A stretch of 8,586 nt of DNA from JBFGRM01 sp041563675 (GTDB taxonomy: Bacteria; Nitrospirota; Nitrospiria; Nitrospirales; Nitrospiraceae): the NCBI GenBank assembly GCA_041563675.1, contig JBFGRM010000102.1, positions 1 to 8,586 of the forward strand, given 5' to 3'. The position numbers and the translations under genes are program-made. Shown one piece after another: positions 1 to 5,909 of the stretch (the first letter of the stretch is position 1; each line of letters opens with the position of its first letter). Under the pieces are notes generated by a model that saw only the letters and a list, made by a program, of their open reading frames with translations, was not told the DNA's origin and ran no database searches.

Positions 1-196
1 CACGGGCCGGCTCAGCGACAGGTTCAATCGATGGTCGCGCGAATCTCGTTCCAGAAGACCGCGGCAACAATAGCGGGGACGCATCGGAGGAGCAAGCGGA
101 ATCCGGAGTCTCGTCGCGTCGGTCAGGCTCAGCGGGGCGTGGCTCAACTCAAGGAGAGAGATGGACCTGGAAGCAGCGGTGAGGGACGGCTTGTCA
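1..196. other. Left-edge non-coding stretch downstream of the FGE-like gene
   Basis: I see no convincing gene in these 196 bases on either strand. A long plus-strand frame crosses the area but has the Arg/Pro/Ser-rich composition of an antisense shadow and no family motif. The minus-strand gene ends at tandem TGA TGA stops (199-194), and no strong hairpin followed by T residues is visible after it. The only signal is the weak promoter-like pair at 67-95. Confidence 0.4.
67..95 (-). promoter_or_regulatory. Possible sigma-70 promoter reading out of the left end of the window
   Basis: On the minus strand a TTGCTC box (90-95) is followed after exactly 17 bases by TATTGT (67-72). These match 3 of 6 and 4 of 6 consensus positions. 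It lies downstream of the FGE-like gene and would drive a gene beyond position 1. No start codon for such a gene is visible. In GC-rich DNA this match can arise by chance, so the call is weak. Confidence 0.2.
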
Positions 197-1075
197 TCAG
201 TCGGGAGCCCGCGCGCCCCGCGCGCAGCGGAAACCGATGTCGGCCGCCCGGTGGCGCGGCTCATAGCGCAGGCGGCTCGCCGTGCGGGAGTATTTCCCGG
301 CGAAGTTCCAGGACCCGCCCCGCAGGACTCTCATCGTCCCGCCGGGGGGGCCGGGCGGATTTTCCCCGGGGCTGTGCGCGTAGTACTTCGCGTCATACCA
401 ATCGGCAACCCATTCCCAGACATTTCCCGCCATGTCGTGGATGCCGAAGGGGCTCGCCGCGCCCGCATGGCTCCCCACCGGCTCGAGCCGGTCCTTATAG
501 AACTTGTACGACCAGCTCCTCCCGACGTTGGCCTTCTCGGCTGTGGGCTTGGCCTCACCCCAGGGATAGCGGCGTCCATCGTTTCCCCGGGCGGCATACT
601 CCCACTCGGCCTCCGTCGGCAGCCGTTTGCCGGCCCACTCGCAATACGCCTTGGCGCCGCCCCAGTCCACACCCACAACCGGGCGGTCGGCATAGTCACG
701 GGTCTCGTCGTAGGGCCAGAATTCCGGCAGAATGTGCCCGGTGGCATCGAGGAACTTTTCGTACTGCACCACCGTCACTTCGTGGGCATCCATGTAGAAC
801 GCCCCGATCCGGACCTGGTGCTGCGGGCGCTCGTCGGAAAGCCCCTCTCCCTTGGGCGAGCCCATCAGAAACTCCCCCGCCGGAATCAACAGCATGGGGG
901 CACCGTCTTGACCGGTGATCGTCGCCGGCAATTCCGTGGCCACGGTAATCGCGGTCGCGACCGCCGGTGTCGCCGTCAGCATGAATAGGAAAACGGCAGC
1001 CGATCGAAGTACTATCTTCCTTTGGCTCAGCACCGCGCACGTCAGGTCAGTGCTGGCTCGTGCCGCCCCGCTCAC
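197..1075 (-). CDS. Exported FGE-sulfatase-domain (SUMF1-like) protein lacking the catalytic cysteines
   Basis: This 292-residue protein has an N-terminal export signal: basic QRK at 18-20, a hydrophobic core at about 21-40, and likely cleavage near the AVATA at 38-42. A complete FGE-sulfatase fold follows. Recognisable blocks are IPAGEFLMGS (64-73), DERPQHQV (81-88), the EVT block (99-101), the GKRLPTEAEWEYAARG block (149-164), YPWG (170-173), DMAGNVWEWVADW (214-226), RVLRGGSW (249-256) and GFRCARG (281-287). In true formylglycine-generating enzymes the stretch after GGSW carries two active-site cysteines. Here the equivalents are Phe258 and Ser263, so sulfatase-activating oxidase activity is not expected. 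Many such paralogues are enzyme accessory or binding domains, and the actual role here is unknown. The GTG start at 1075 is preceded by AGGGGG seven bases upstream and by an in-frame TGA, which supports it. No sulfatase gene is adjacent. Confidence 0.9.
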   Translation of the reverse strand: MSGAARASTDLTCAVLSQRKIVLRSAAVFLFMLTATPAVATAITVATELPATITGQDGAPMLLIPAGEFLMGSPKGEGLSDERPQHQVRIGAFYMDAHEVTVVQYEKFLDATGHILPEFWPYDETRDYADRPVVGVDWGGAKAYCEWAGKRLPTEAEWEYAARGNDGRRYPWGEAKPTAEKANVGRSWSYKFYKDRLEPVGSHAGAASPFGIHDMAGNVWEWVADWYDAKYYAHSPGENPPGPPGGTMRVLRGGSWNFAGKYSRTASRLRYEPRHRAADIGFRCARGARAPD

Positions 1076-1364
1076 CGCATCGCCCCCTGTTCCATGTCAG
1101 GACAGAAATTCCCTCGCAGAACGCCCAAGATCCGAAGCTAGCACACTTTTTCTCAACGTTTGAACTGGTATTACTACGTATTATTAAACGTCGTGCGAGG
1201 CAGGCCCGGCCCCCCTCGCCCTTCCCAACCCAGGCCGGCAATCGGCGCCCACTCATCTCGAATGCCGCTCGATTCACCAATCGAGCCGCTGTCAGGGAGG
1301 GCTTGACCTGCGAGGGTGCCCCGGATCGGGGAGCCGCGGAGAAGACGTCCTTTCTAGGGCTTTT

Positions 1365-1382
1365 GGCTCAGGCCCCTGAGCC
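1365..1382. repeat. Perfect 8-base inverted repeat with a 2-base centre
   Basis: GGCTCAGG (1365-1372), CC, then CCTGAGCC (1375-1382) forms a compact near-palindrome in the middle of the divergent intergenic region. There is no T-run after it on the plus strand, and on the minus strand it is followed by A residues, so it is a poor intrinsic terminator. A protein-binding operator or a transcript hairpin are alternatives. The sequence alone does not decide. Confidence 0.4.
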
Positions 1383-1392
1383 TCTTGCCCCC

Positions 1393-1422
1393 TGTACATC
1401 GTCCTCGCAAATGCAGTATTCT
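1393..1422 (+). promoter_or_regulatory. Possible promoter for the ferredoxin gene
   Basis: TGTACA (1393-1398) and TATTCT (1417-1422) are separated by 18 bases. Each matches four of six sigma-70 consensus positions. Transcription would begin near 1430 and give a leader of about 175 bases that includes the inverted repeats at 1520-1568. The match is weak and other promoters further upstream are possible. Confidence 0.2.
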
Positions 1423-1519
1423 AGCGTCTCAGTTTTGAGGGCAGAGGGACTCTGGGTTCCCTCCAACCCCTCCAGCAAGACCCCAGAGACAGCCCAAACA
1501 AAAGACACGGACCCAAGCC

Positions 1520-1568
1520 GACACCGTGCCGTCACAGACGGAGCGGCACCTTCGATGCGCACGGTGTC
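1520..1568 (+). promoter_or_regulatory. Alternative hairpins in the ferredoxin leader
   Basis: GACACCGTGC (1520-1529) is perfectly complementary to GCACGGTGTC (1559-1568), making a 10-base-pair stem. Inside it, GTGCCG (1526-1531) pairs with CGGCAC (1544-1549), and a third short stem, CCGTC/GACGG (1529-1533/1537-1541), also fits. The first two stems share bases 1526-1529, so they exclude each other. The end of the large stem lies 20 bases before the AGGAGGAGG ribosome binding site. This is the geometry of a switchable leader, but no known riboswitch class or leader peptide is recognised and regulation is only inferred. Confidence 0.35.
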
Positions 1569-1588
1569 CATACTTCATCAATAGATAG

Positions 1589-1597
1589 AGGAGGAGG
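1589..1597 (+). promoter_or_regulatory. Strong ribosome binding site of the ferredoxin gene
   Basis: AGGAGGAGG contains two overlapping perfect AGGAGG Shine-Dalgarno cores. The downstream core ends eight bases before the ATG at 1606. It fixes the start codon and predicts high translation, as expected for an abundant electron carrier. Confidence 0.85.
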
Positions 1598-1605
1598 CTG
1601 GAGAT

Positions 1606-1953
1606 ATGTCGCTGCTAATCACTGATGAGTGCATCAATTGCGGAGCGTGCTTGCCCGAATGCCCGAACGAGGCGATCTTCGAGACGCGGAGTGACGCGGA
1701 GGCGAAGGGCAACCACGTGGGTGATGGGCAGGGCGAGGCGGACAATATCTACGTCATCACCCACGACCGCTGCACGGAGTGTGTCGGCCATTTCGACGAG
1801 CCGCAGTGCGCCGCGGTCTGTCCGGTCGACAACTGCTGCATCGCGGATCCGGCCTATCCCGAGACCACCGCGGTGCTGCTCGATAAAGCCCGGAAGCTGA
1901 ACCCGGACAAGCCCATCGACGACAGCAAGGTGTGGGGCGGCGTCAGGAACTAG
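1606..1953 (+). CDS. 2[4Fe-4S] ferredoxin of the Alvin/YfhL/FdxN type
   Basis: A 115-residue cytoplasmic ferredoxin expected to carry two low-potential [4Fe-4S] clusters. The first binding motif is C9-x2-C12-x2-C15-x3-C19-P. The second is C56-x2-C59-x8-C68-x3-C72-P, in the context CTECVGHFDEPQC. The longer x8 spacing and the C-terminal tail (79-115) are hallmarks of the Allochromatium/YfhL type rather than clostridial ferredoxins. Compared with E. coli YfhL (about 86 residues), roughly 18 extra, acidic and Gly-rich residues lie between the two motifs (about 29-47). C77 and C78 are additional cysteines just after the second motif. The gene stands alone: the upstream gene is divergent and the downstream gene convergent, so its redox partner is not shown by context. 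Candidate partners in general are oxidoreductases that need low-potential electrons. The start is fixed by AGGAGGAGG. Confidence 0.93.
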   Translation: MSLLITDECINCGACLPECPNEAIFETRSDAEAKGNHVGDGQGEADNIYVITHDRCTECVGHFDEPQCAAVCPVDNCCIADPAYPETTAVLLDKARKLNPDKPIDDSKVWGGVRN

Positions 1954-2005
1954 GCGTTTCGCAACTCGCCCATCGATTCATCACCCCCACCTCATCCACC
2001 TAGAT

Positions 2006-2037
2006 CGCGGCCGGGGTTTTCAAAGTCCCCGGCCGCG
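2006..2037. terminator. Bidirectional hairpin between convergent ferredoxin and lipoprotein genes
   Basis: CGCGGCCGGGG (2006-2016) and CCCCGGCCGCG (2027-2037) form a perfect 11-base-pair, nearly all-GC stem with a 10-base loop. It lies 53 bases after the ferredoxin stop and 59 bases after the convergent lipoprotein stop, where a shared terminator would be expected. Neither strand has a T-run after the stem, so it is not a textbook intrinsic terminator. It may instead act as an RNA-end stabiliser or work with Rho. Confidence 0.6.
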
Positions 2038-2095
2038 CAGCGTTCCATCACGCACCAGCCAAGTGTTTACGATTCAGATCTGCCGCTGAGCTCAT

Positions 2096-2947
2096 CTACA
2101 GACCAAGAAGATCGGTCCAGTATTTGCGGATACGAGCGGTGTCGCCTTGCGGTATCTTCAGCGTGTTCCGTAACAGCTCATCGAGCTCGCTCAGCAGCCT
2201 TCTCGAGTCGTCCCGGGCCGGGTGAGCGCCCGGGATCACCCGACCCTCGTGGAAGCGACCATAGGCCACCATGAGGTTCCGGTGTGCGGCGAGTTGAGCC
2301 TGGATCAGGTACGCCTGGACCGGATGGGCCTCGCCGACCTTGCTCCGCGCTTTCGCGATGGTCTTCACCGCACCCGTCTCGCCGACGAGCAAGGCCTCCA
2401 CTTCCTTCAATCGTTTCGTCCTCTCTGTTTGTTCCATCCCTTGAGTAGGGCCTGCATTGATGATGTTCGCATAGGCTTGGTCCGTCATAATCAGCCCGGG
2501 AAGGGCGGTGATGAGGGCCCGGTCGCGCGGGTATAGTTGGTCCGCGGCTTCCTGCTCAGCCTTCGAGGCTGTGTCCAGGGCATCGGGGTAATTGCCCAGA
2601 CGCCATTGCGAGAGCGCCTTGAGCGTCAACACGTTGCCCCAGAGCCCGTTGTCGCGCAAATATTTTTGGTCCTTACGATCCAATTGCTCGAGGCTGAGAA
2701 GCACGCTGGCATACCCTGCGCTGGCCGATGAGAGACCGGCCAGGGATTCCCCGGCATCGGGAGCAGCGTCGCGGAATCCATCGAATCGGACGCTGTTCTC
2801 CGTGGCAGCGGCCTGATTGAAGGCTTCCTGGGCTTCACGGAGCCGGTTCACGCTTTCGCACCCCGTCGTGAGGCCGAACACCAATGCGAGCGCGATCGCT
2901 GCCTTCACGGCCGACTGAGTCATGGATCGCCTATTTCTCTCCATCAC
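2096..2947 (-). CDS. Predicted lipoprotein, alpha-helical (TPR-like), unknown function
   Basis: A 283-residue protein with a signal II sequence. Basic residues at 4-7 are followed by a hydrophobic core (14-25) and the lipobox region LTTGC with C30 as the lipidation site. The next residue is Glu, not Asp, so outer-membrane sorting is plausible. The mature part is Ala/Leu/Gln-rich and helical throughout. The stretch around 95-133 (NVLTLKALSQWRLGNYPDAL and onward) has the look of one tetratricopeptide-like helix pair. I do not recognise a named family. The longest form starts GTG-ATG at 2947/2944. GGGAGG at 2950-2955 lies five bases before the ATG at 2944, which favours that start; a third Met at 2923 would still keep the signal. 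It follows the 603-residue gene by 19 bases, so the two are almost certainly one operon. A scaffold or binding role in the envelope is inference only. Confidence 0.85.
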   Translation of the reverse strand: MMERNRRSMTQSAVKAAIALALVFGLTTGCESVNRLREAQEAFNQAAATENSVRFDGFRDAAPDAGESLAGLSSASAGYASVLLSLEQLDRKDQKYLRDNGLWGNVLTLKALSQWRLGNYPDALDTASKAEQEAADQLYPRDRALITALPGLIMTDQAYANIINAGPTQGMEQTERTKRLKEVEALLVGETGAVKTIAKARSKVGEAHPVQAYLIQAQLAAHRNLMVAYGRFHEGRVIPGAHPARDDSRRLLSELDELLRNTLKIPQGDTARIRKYWTDLLGL

Positions 2948-2966
2948 CGCCTCCCATCATCACGGC

Positions 2967-4778
2967 TCACGCCTTCGCAAGGGCCTTCTGCAGTTGAGTC
3001 TCGAACGCCGACAGGTCGAAGCCCTCGCCCTTCTTCAGCCGCGCGATCTGCTTCTTCATGAAGGCACGGACCTTGTCCACGACCTTCTTGTCGATGCCGG
3101 ATTTGGCCACCTGGCCCAGCACGGTCTGTACCACGACCTTGACAGCCGCGTCGCGGGCCAGCTGCCACGCACTGCTGGCACCACGATCATCTTGGAAGAT
3201 CTGACTGAGCACCGCGTCCAAGGTTGCCGCGACGAGTGGCTGGCCGGTGCTCGGAATCTTGTCCAAAAACTCTTTTCGTAACGTGACGGCTCGGATCGAT
3301 GCGTGCAGGACCGCAACGGCGGTCGAGCGGCTCAGGCGTGCGTCGCCTTGCGCACGCAGAACCTTGAGCGTCGCCTCGAGCGCGATGCGCAGGTTCTCAT
3401 CAGCCTTTCCCGATTCGGCGAGCACCCACTGGGGGTTCTCGACAATCTCATCGAGAACCGCGTCGGAGACGGCGACCAGCTCCGCTCGACCAAACTCAGG
3501 TTTCCACTTGGCGCCCGACTCGGGCTTCTGCGTCAGGATCTCAAGGGTGGTCTTGACGGCTGTGAGCGGAATGTTCTTGCCGGGGCCGTCAGCAAGGTCC
3601 GGCCACAGCAACTCGATGTTCTCCCCCGTCTTCTCCAGGATCAGCCGTGTCAGCGCCGGCAGCAGGTCGGGGGTCAGGAGCGTATCGTACCCGCCGAGCT
3701 CGTCGGCCACCCCCGCCAACAGCTTCTTGAGCCCCTCGTTCTTGCTGCGCACCAACAGCTCCGGGTGCTCGGCCACGACCGTGAGCGACGCCTGGAGGAC
3801 GGTCTCCAGCCCCCGGCGGCTGAAGACCTTGTCGAGGTCGCGGGTGGGATGCTCCAGGATGAGATCGAGGACGGCCGTCCCGACGTGGCCCACCGCAGCC
3901 GAGGCCCCCGGACCTTCGATCCCCAGCAATCCCTTCGGGTCTGTCAGGACCTCACGGCCCGCGCTGCTCAACACGCTCCGAAAGACGAGGTCCGCCCAAT
4001 CGAGGGCCCGATTCTCCAGGACCAGGTTGCCCGCGCCGCCTCCCGATTGCCGTATCTTCTCGATATGAGCGGCCACGTCGGCACTGAGCGATGCGCTGAC
4101 GACCTTGACGAGTTGCTGAACCTTGGGGTCGCCGGACAGCAGCTCCCCGTGCTCCGCGATCGTCTCGAGCGTCGCCACGAACAGGCGCTCGGGAAGATCC
4201 CGCAACTGGGCCTCGCTGAAATTGATTTCCTCCATGGCTTCGAGAAAGCCGAGGACCGCCCGGCCCTGCCGCGAGTCCTTGTTCAAGGCGCCGGGCACGT
4301 TGACGAAATAATCAACGCCGATCTCGATGAAGGCGCCCGCCAGACGCTGGGCGACGGACGGATTCGGATCTGTGCCGCGGCGCCACTGGCGGACGGTGAC
4401 CAGCGCCGTCAGCTCATCGGCGGTCAGGTGGGTGCCGTCGGCCGCCGGCTTGAGCTTTCCCCTCTTCGCCTCGTCCAGATTCCGGAACTCCGCGTATAGG
4501 GCGAGCAGCTCGTCCTTCTCGTCGGCGGTCAGCCCGGAAGTCGTCAGTCGCTTATCCAGTAAGTCCTTCAGGCGCGGGGTTGCCGCGACCCACGACTGTC
4601 CGCTGTCCGCGAAGTACTGCGTGGCGGAGGTGTCGTCGACGGCACTGAAGAAATTGGGGAGCGGAAGTACCAATTCCTGTCGCTTGGTGGCATCCACGTA
4701 GGCCAGCCGGGTTTGTTGACCCAACTTGATGGCGCTGCGAATCGCAAACATCACGAGAGCCGCGGAACCGGGTGCCAT
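2967..4778 (-). CDS. 603-residue alpha-helical repeat-like protein of unknown family
   Basis: I do not recognise this protein. It has no lipobox, no clear cleavable signal and no obvious membrane segment after the N-terminus. Residues 5-20 are moderately hydrophobic and followed by a basic, polar stretch, so peripheral membrane contact cannot be excluded. The protein reads as helical end to end. A short pattern recurs: TLETIAEHGELL (203-214), AVLDLILEHP (302-311), ASLTVVAEHPELL (330-342), AVLDEIVENPQWVL (440-453) and a weaker ATLDAVLSQIFQDD (518-531). This suggests degenerate helical repeats of the HEAT/ARM kind. No nucleotide-binding or catalytic motif is visible. A lysine-rich segment (564-583) lies near the C-terminus. 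The ATG start is supported by AAGAGG (4785-4790), six bases upstream. It is followed after 19 bases by the lipoprotein gene and preceded, 397 bases away on the same strand, by DUF4197. It may be a cytoplasmic or inner-membrane-associated partner of an envelope module; this is inference. Confidence 0.85.
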   Translation of the reverse strand: MAPGSAALVMFAIRSAIKLGQQTRLAYVDATKRQELVLPLPNFFSAVDDTSATQYFADSGQSWVAATPRLKDLLDKRLTTSGLTADEKDELLALYAEFRNLDEAKRGKLKPAADGTHLTADELTALVTVRQWRRGTDPNPSVAQRLAGAFIEIGVDYFVNVPGALNKDSRQGRAVLGFLEAMEEINFSEAQLRDLPERLFVATLETIAEHGELLSGDPKVQQLVKVVSASLSADVAAHIEKIRQSGGGAGNLVLENRALDWADLVFRSVLSSAGREVLTDPKGLLGIEGPGASAAVGHVGTAVLDLILEHPTRDLDKVFSRRGLETVLQASLTVVAEHPELLVRSKNEGLKKLLAGVADELGGYDTLLTPDLLPALTRLILEKTGENIELLWPDLADGPGKNIPLTAVKTTLEILTQKPESGAKWKPEFGRAELVAVSDAVLDEIVENPQWVLAESGKADENLRIALEATLKVLRAQGDARLSRSTAVAVLHASIRAVTLRKEFLDKIPSTGQPLVAATLDAVLSQIFQDDRGASSAWQLARDAAVKVVVQTVLGQVAKSGIDKKVVDKVRAFMKKQIARLKKGEGFDLSAFETQLQKALAKA

Positions 4779-4781
4779 GGA

Positions 4782-4823
4782 TCACCTCTTGGATAAATCG
4801 ATGCGAGCGACGTACTCGGACAT
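4782..4823 (-). other. Possible 13-codon leader ORF, or end of a 46-codon small ORF, ahead of the 603-residue gene
   Basis: On the minus strand ATG at 4823 opens MSEYVARIDLSKR and stops with TGA at 4782, three bases before the ATG of the 603-residue gene. The same frame is open back to a stop at 5013-5015. It could start at TTG 4922, giving a 46-residue product ending in the same peptide. Only a weak AAGAG precedes the ATG. It may be a translated leader that couples to the downstream gene, the tail of a decayed gene, or chance. No family is recognised. Confidence 0.25.
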
Positions 4824-4955
4824 GCTCTTGTCGTTGGGCTTCGTCAGTCCCGTCGCCAAGGAGCGAGCCGGGAGTCCGCTGCCTGGCGGGTAAGAACCGA
4901 GAAAGGGGCCCAACTCTACCAATGCCGATGCCGAGAGTCCAGTTGACCCCCAGCC

Positions 4956-4984
4956 AGAATAGGATTTTTTTGTAGGTGTATCAC
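4956..4984 (-). promoter_or_regulatory. Possible promoter for the 603-residue gene and lipoprotein operon
   Basis: On the minus strand GTGATA (4979-4984) and TATTCT (4956-4961) are exactly 17 bases apart. Each matches four of six sigma-70 positions, and the spacer contains a run of seven A residues. This AT-rich patch stands out from its surroundings. Transcription would start about 170 bases before the ATG at 4778. If real, it separates this operon from DUF4197. Confidence 0.3.
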
Positions 4985-4999
4985 GAGCGGTGGTTGACG

Positions 5000-5019
5000 G
5001 GTGTGCGACACATCACACC
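5000..5019. repeat. Inverted repeat GGTGTG-N8-CACACC beside the promoter candidate
   Basis: GGTGTG (5000-5005) and CACACC (5014-5019) form a perfect 6-base dyad with an 8-base spacer. It lies 15 bases upstream, on the minus strand, of the -35-like box at 4979-4984. The position suits an activator site, but the dyad is short and could be chance. Confidence 0.25.
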
Positions 5020-5175
5020 GAAGAGTATGACGTCGGCTTTCCGGTGCACCTGGGTGTGAGTGACGAATGGTGGGTCTTAGATCCGAATGGCTCCAATCCA
5101 ATGACTGAGTGTCAGCTTCCCCAAAGGTGAAGGCGCCGGTCTGTAGGGAGCCGCGCCGCGAATGTTTTTGTGCGG

Positions 5176-5892
5176 CTATTTGCCGAAGACTTCCTGAAGC
5201 AGGTCGGTGACGCGGGCGGCCGGGTCCTGGCGGATCTTGCGCTCCTGCTCTCCGAGCACGTGGAAGAGACCATCCAAGCTCTTGACCACCACGTATTCAT
5301 CTGGGTCGAACAGGACGGGCTGCATGAAGGGGATCGTCTGGTATTGCCCCACCAGGGCCTTGTATTGCGCCGTGACCCCCACCCTGCTCGTCGCCTGCTC
5401 CACCTTGGGGAGGAACGCGACGGCCAGCTTCTCGCCGGTCTTGGCCTTGAAATAATCGGTGGCGGCCGTGTCGCCGCCGTTGAGGATGCGCTTTGCGTCC
5501 TCGAAGCTCATCTGCTCGATCGCCTCGCGGAAGATCGGGCCGGCCAGCGGAGCCGCCTCCTCGGCGGCCCGGTTCATGCTCACGACGAACTCATCGACCT
5601 TTGGACCATAGCCCACGGTCCGCAGGGCGGTCTCGAGCGTCTGAAGCTTCTCCGGCATGAGGATTTTGATCGCCTCGTTCCCGAAAAACCCGTTGAGCTG
5701 GCCCGTGAGGCTCACCGTCTTCTCCGTCCCGATCTGCAGGGCCTCTTTCAGGCCGGAGACGATCTTCGATTCGCTCAGCCCGCTCGGTTTCCCCATGCCA
5801 AACTGCTCGAGGAGCTCCCCGAACTGTGCAGAGGCAGATGAGATCATAAGGATCACTGCACAGCAAATGGACAGCGCGACTGTCTGTTTCAT
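5176..5892 (-). CDS. DUF4197-family exported protein
   Basis: A 238-residue protein that matches the DUF4197 family along its whole mature length. Residues 1-22 form a signal peptide ending in ASA before Gln23. Family blocks then follow in order: SGLKEAL (46-52), the NEAIKILMP block (72-80), VDEFVVSMNRAAEEAAP (99-115), IFREAI-x-QM-x-F-x-DA-x-RIL (120-137), AATDYFKAKT (143-152), YKALVGQY (177-184) and LDGLFHVLGEQERKIRQDP (206-224), ending in ARVTDLLQEVFG. Family members are predicted periplasmic or lipid-anchored helical proteins of unknown biochemical function. No enzyme motif is visible. The ATG at 5892 has only a weak GGA upstream. A six-codon frame with a better ribosome binding site overlaps the start codon, suggesting coupled translation. 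It is transcribed in the same direction as the 603-residue and lipoprotein genes but 397 bases ahead of them. Confidence 0.92.
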   Translation of the reverse strand: MKQTVALSICCAVILMISSASAQFGELLEQFGMGKPSGLSESKIVSGLKEALQIGTEKTVSLTGQLNGFFGNEAIKILMPEKLQTLETALRTVGYGPKVDEFVVSMNRAAEEAAPLAGPIFREAIEQMSFEDAKRILNGGDTAATDYFKAKTGEKLAVAFLPKVEQATSRVGVTAQYKALVGQYQTIPFMQPVLFDPDEYVVVKSLDGLFHVLGEQERKIRQDPAARVTDLLQEVFGK

Positions 5893-5909
5893 TGTTTTCC
5901 ATGCTCCAT
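5889..5909 (-). other. Six-codon mini-ORF overlapping the DUF4197 start
   Basis: On the minus strand ATG at 5909 encodes MEHGKQ and stops with TGA at 5891-5889, which overlaps the DUF4197 ATG (5892-5890) in an ATGA junction. A GGAGG core (5921-5925) lies 11 bases before the mini-ORF start. The DUF4197 ATG itself has only a weak GGA. Ribosomes could load at the stronger site and reinitiate on DUF4197. Translation of the mini-ORF is inferred, not shown. Confidence 0.35.

Larger units (their letters stand above)
1076..1605. other. 530-base divergent intergenic region between the FGE-like and ferredoxin genes
   Basis: Open frames on both strands here give proteins of biased, low-complexity composition with no motif, so I treat the stretch as non-coding. 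It holds an AT-rich island at about 1145-1195, which is unusual for the window and a plausible place for divergent promoters. It also holds a perfect 8-base inverted repeat at 1365-1382, a weak plus-strand promoter candidate at 1393-1422, and a 10-base inverted repeat at 1520-1529/1559-1568 in the ferredoxin leader. A looser pair, CTCTGGG and CCCAGAG, lies within about 1445-1495. Confidence 0.6.
4779..5175. other. 397-base intergenic region between DUF4197 and the 603-residue gene
   Basis: No convincing full gene is seen. It holds the small minus-strand open frame described at 4782-4823, a minus-strand promoter candidate at 4956-4984 and an inverted repeat at 5000-5019. The stretch near 4920-4975, translated on the minus strand in another frame, gives a hydrophobic run (ILFWLGVNWTLGIGIG) that stays open into a basic, low-complexity tail. 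This could be a coding relic but has no start codon. After the DUF4197 stop no clear terminator is found, only a 5-base GCCGC/GCGGC pairing close to the stop. Confidence 0.5.

Noticed and set aside
31..988. Two long plus-strand open frames opposite the FGE-like gene
   Set aside because: They encode Arg/Pro/Ser/Gly-rich sequence without motifs, while the opposite strand carries a complete, motif-rich FGE-fold protein. They arise from GC-rich codon bias.
1060..1584. A 174-residue plus-strand open frame in the divergent intergenic region
   Set aside because: It has low-complexity Pro/Ser/Thr/Arg composition, no ribosome binding site that I can see, no family motif, and overlaps the divergent gene start.
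1606..1953. Nitrogenase-associated FdxN as a specific name for the ferredoxin
   Set aside because: The second cluster motif resembles FdxN and YfhL alike, and no nif gene is in the window. Only the ferredoxin type is supported.
3303..4499. A 398-residue plus-strand open frame antisense to the 603-residue gene
   Set aside because: It lies wholly antisense to a gene with ribosome binding site, operon context and ordered helical composition. Its own sequence is Arg/Gln/Leu-rich and patternless, typical of an antisense frame.
5170..5841. A 223-residue plus-strand open frame antisense to DUF4197
   Set aside because: The minus strand matches DUF4197 over its full length; the plus-strand frame is its mirror image.
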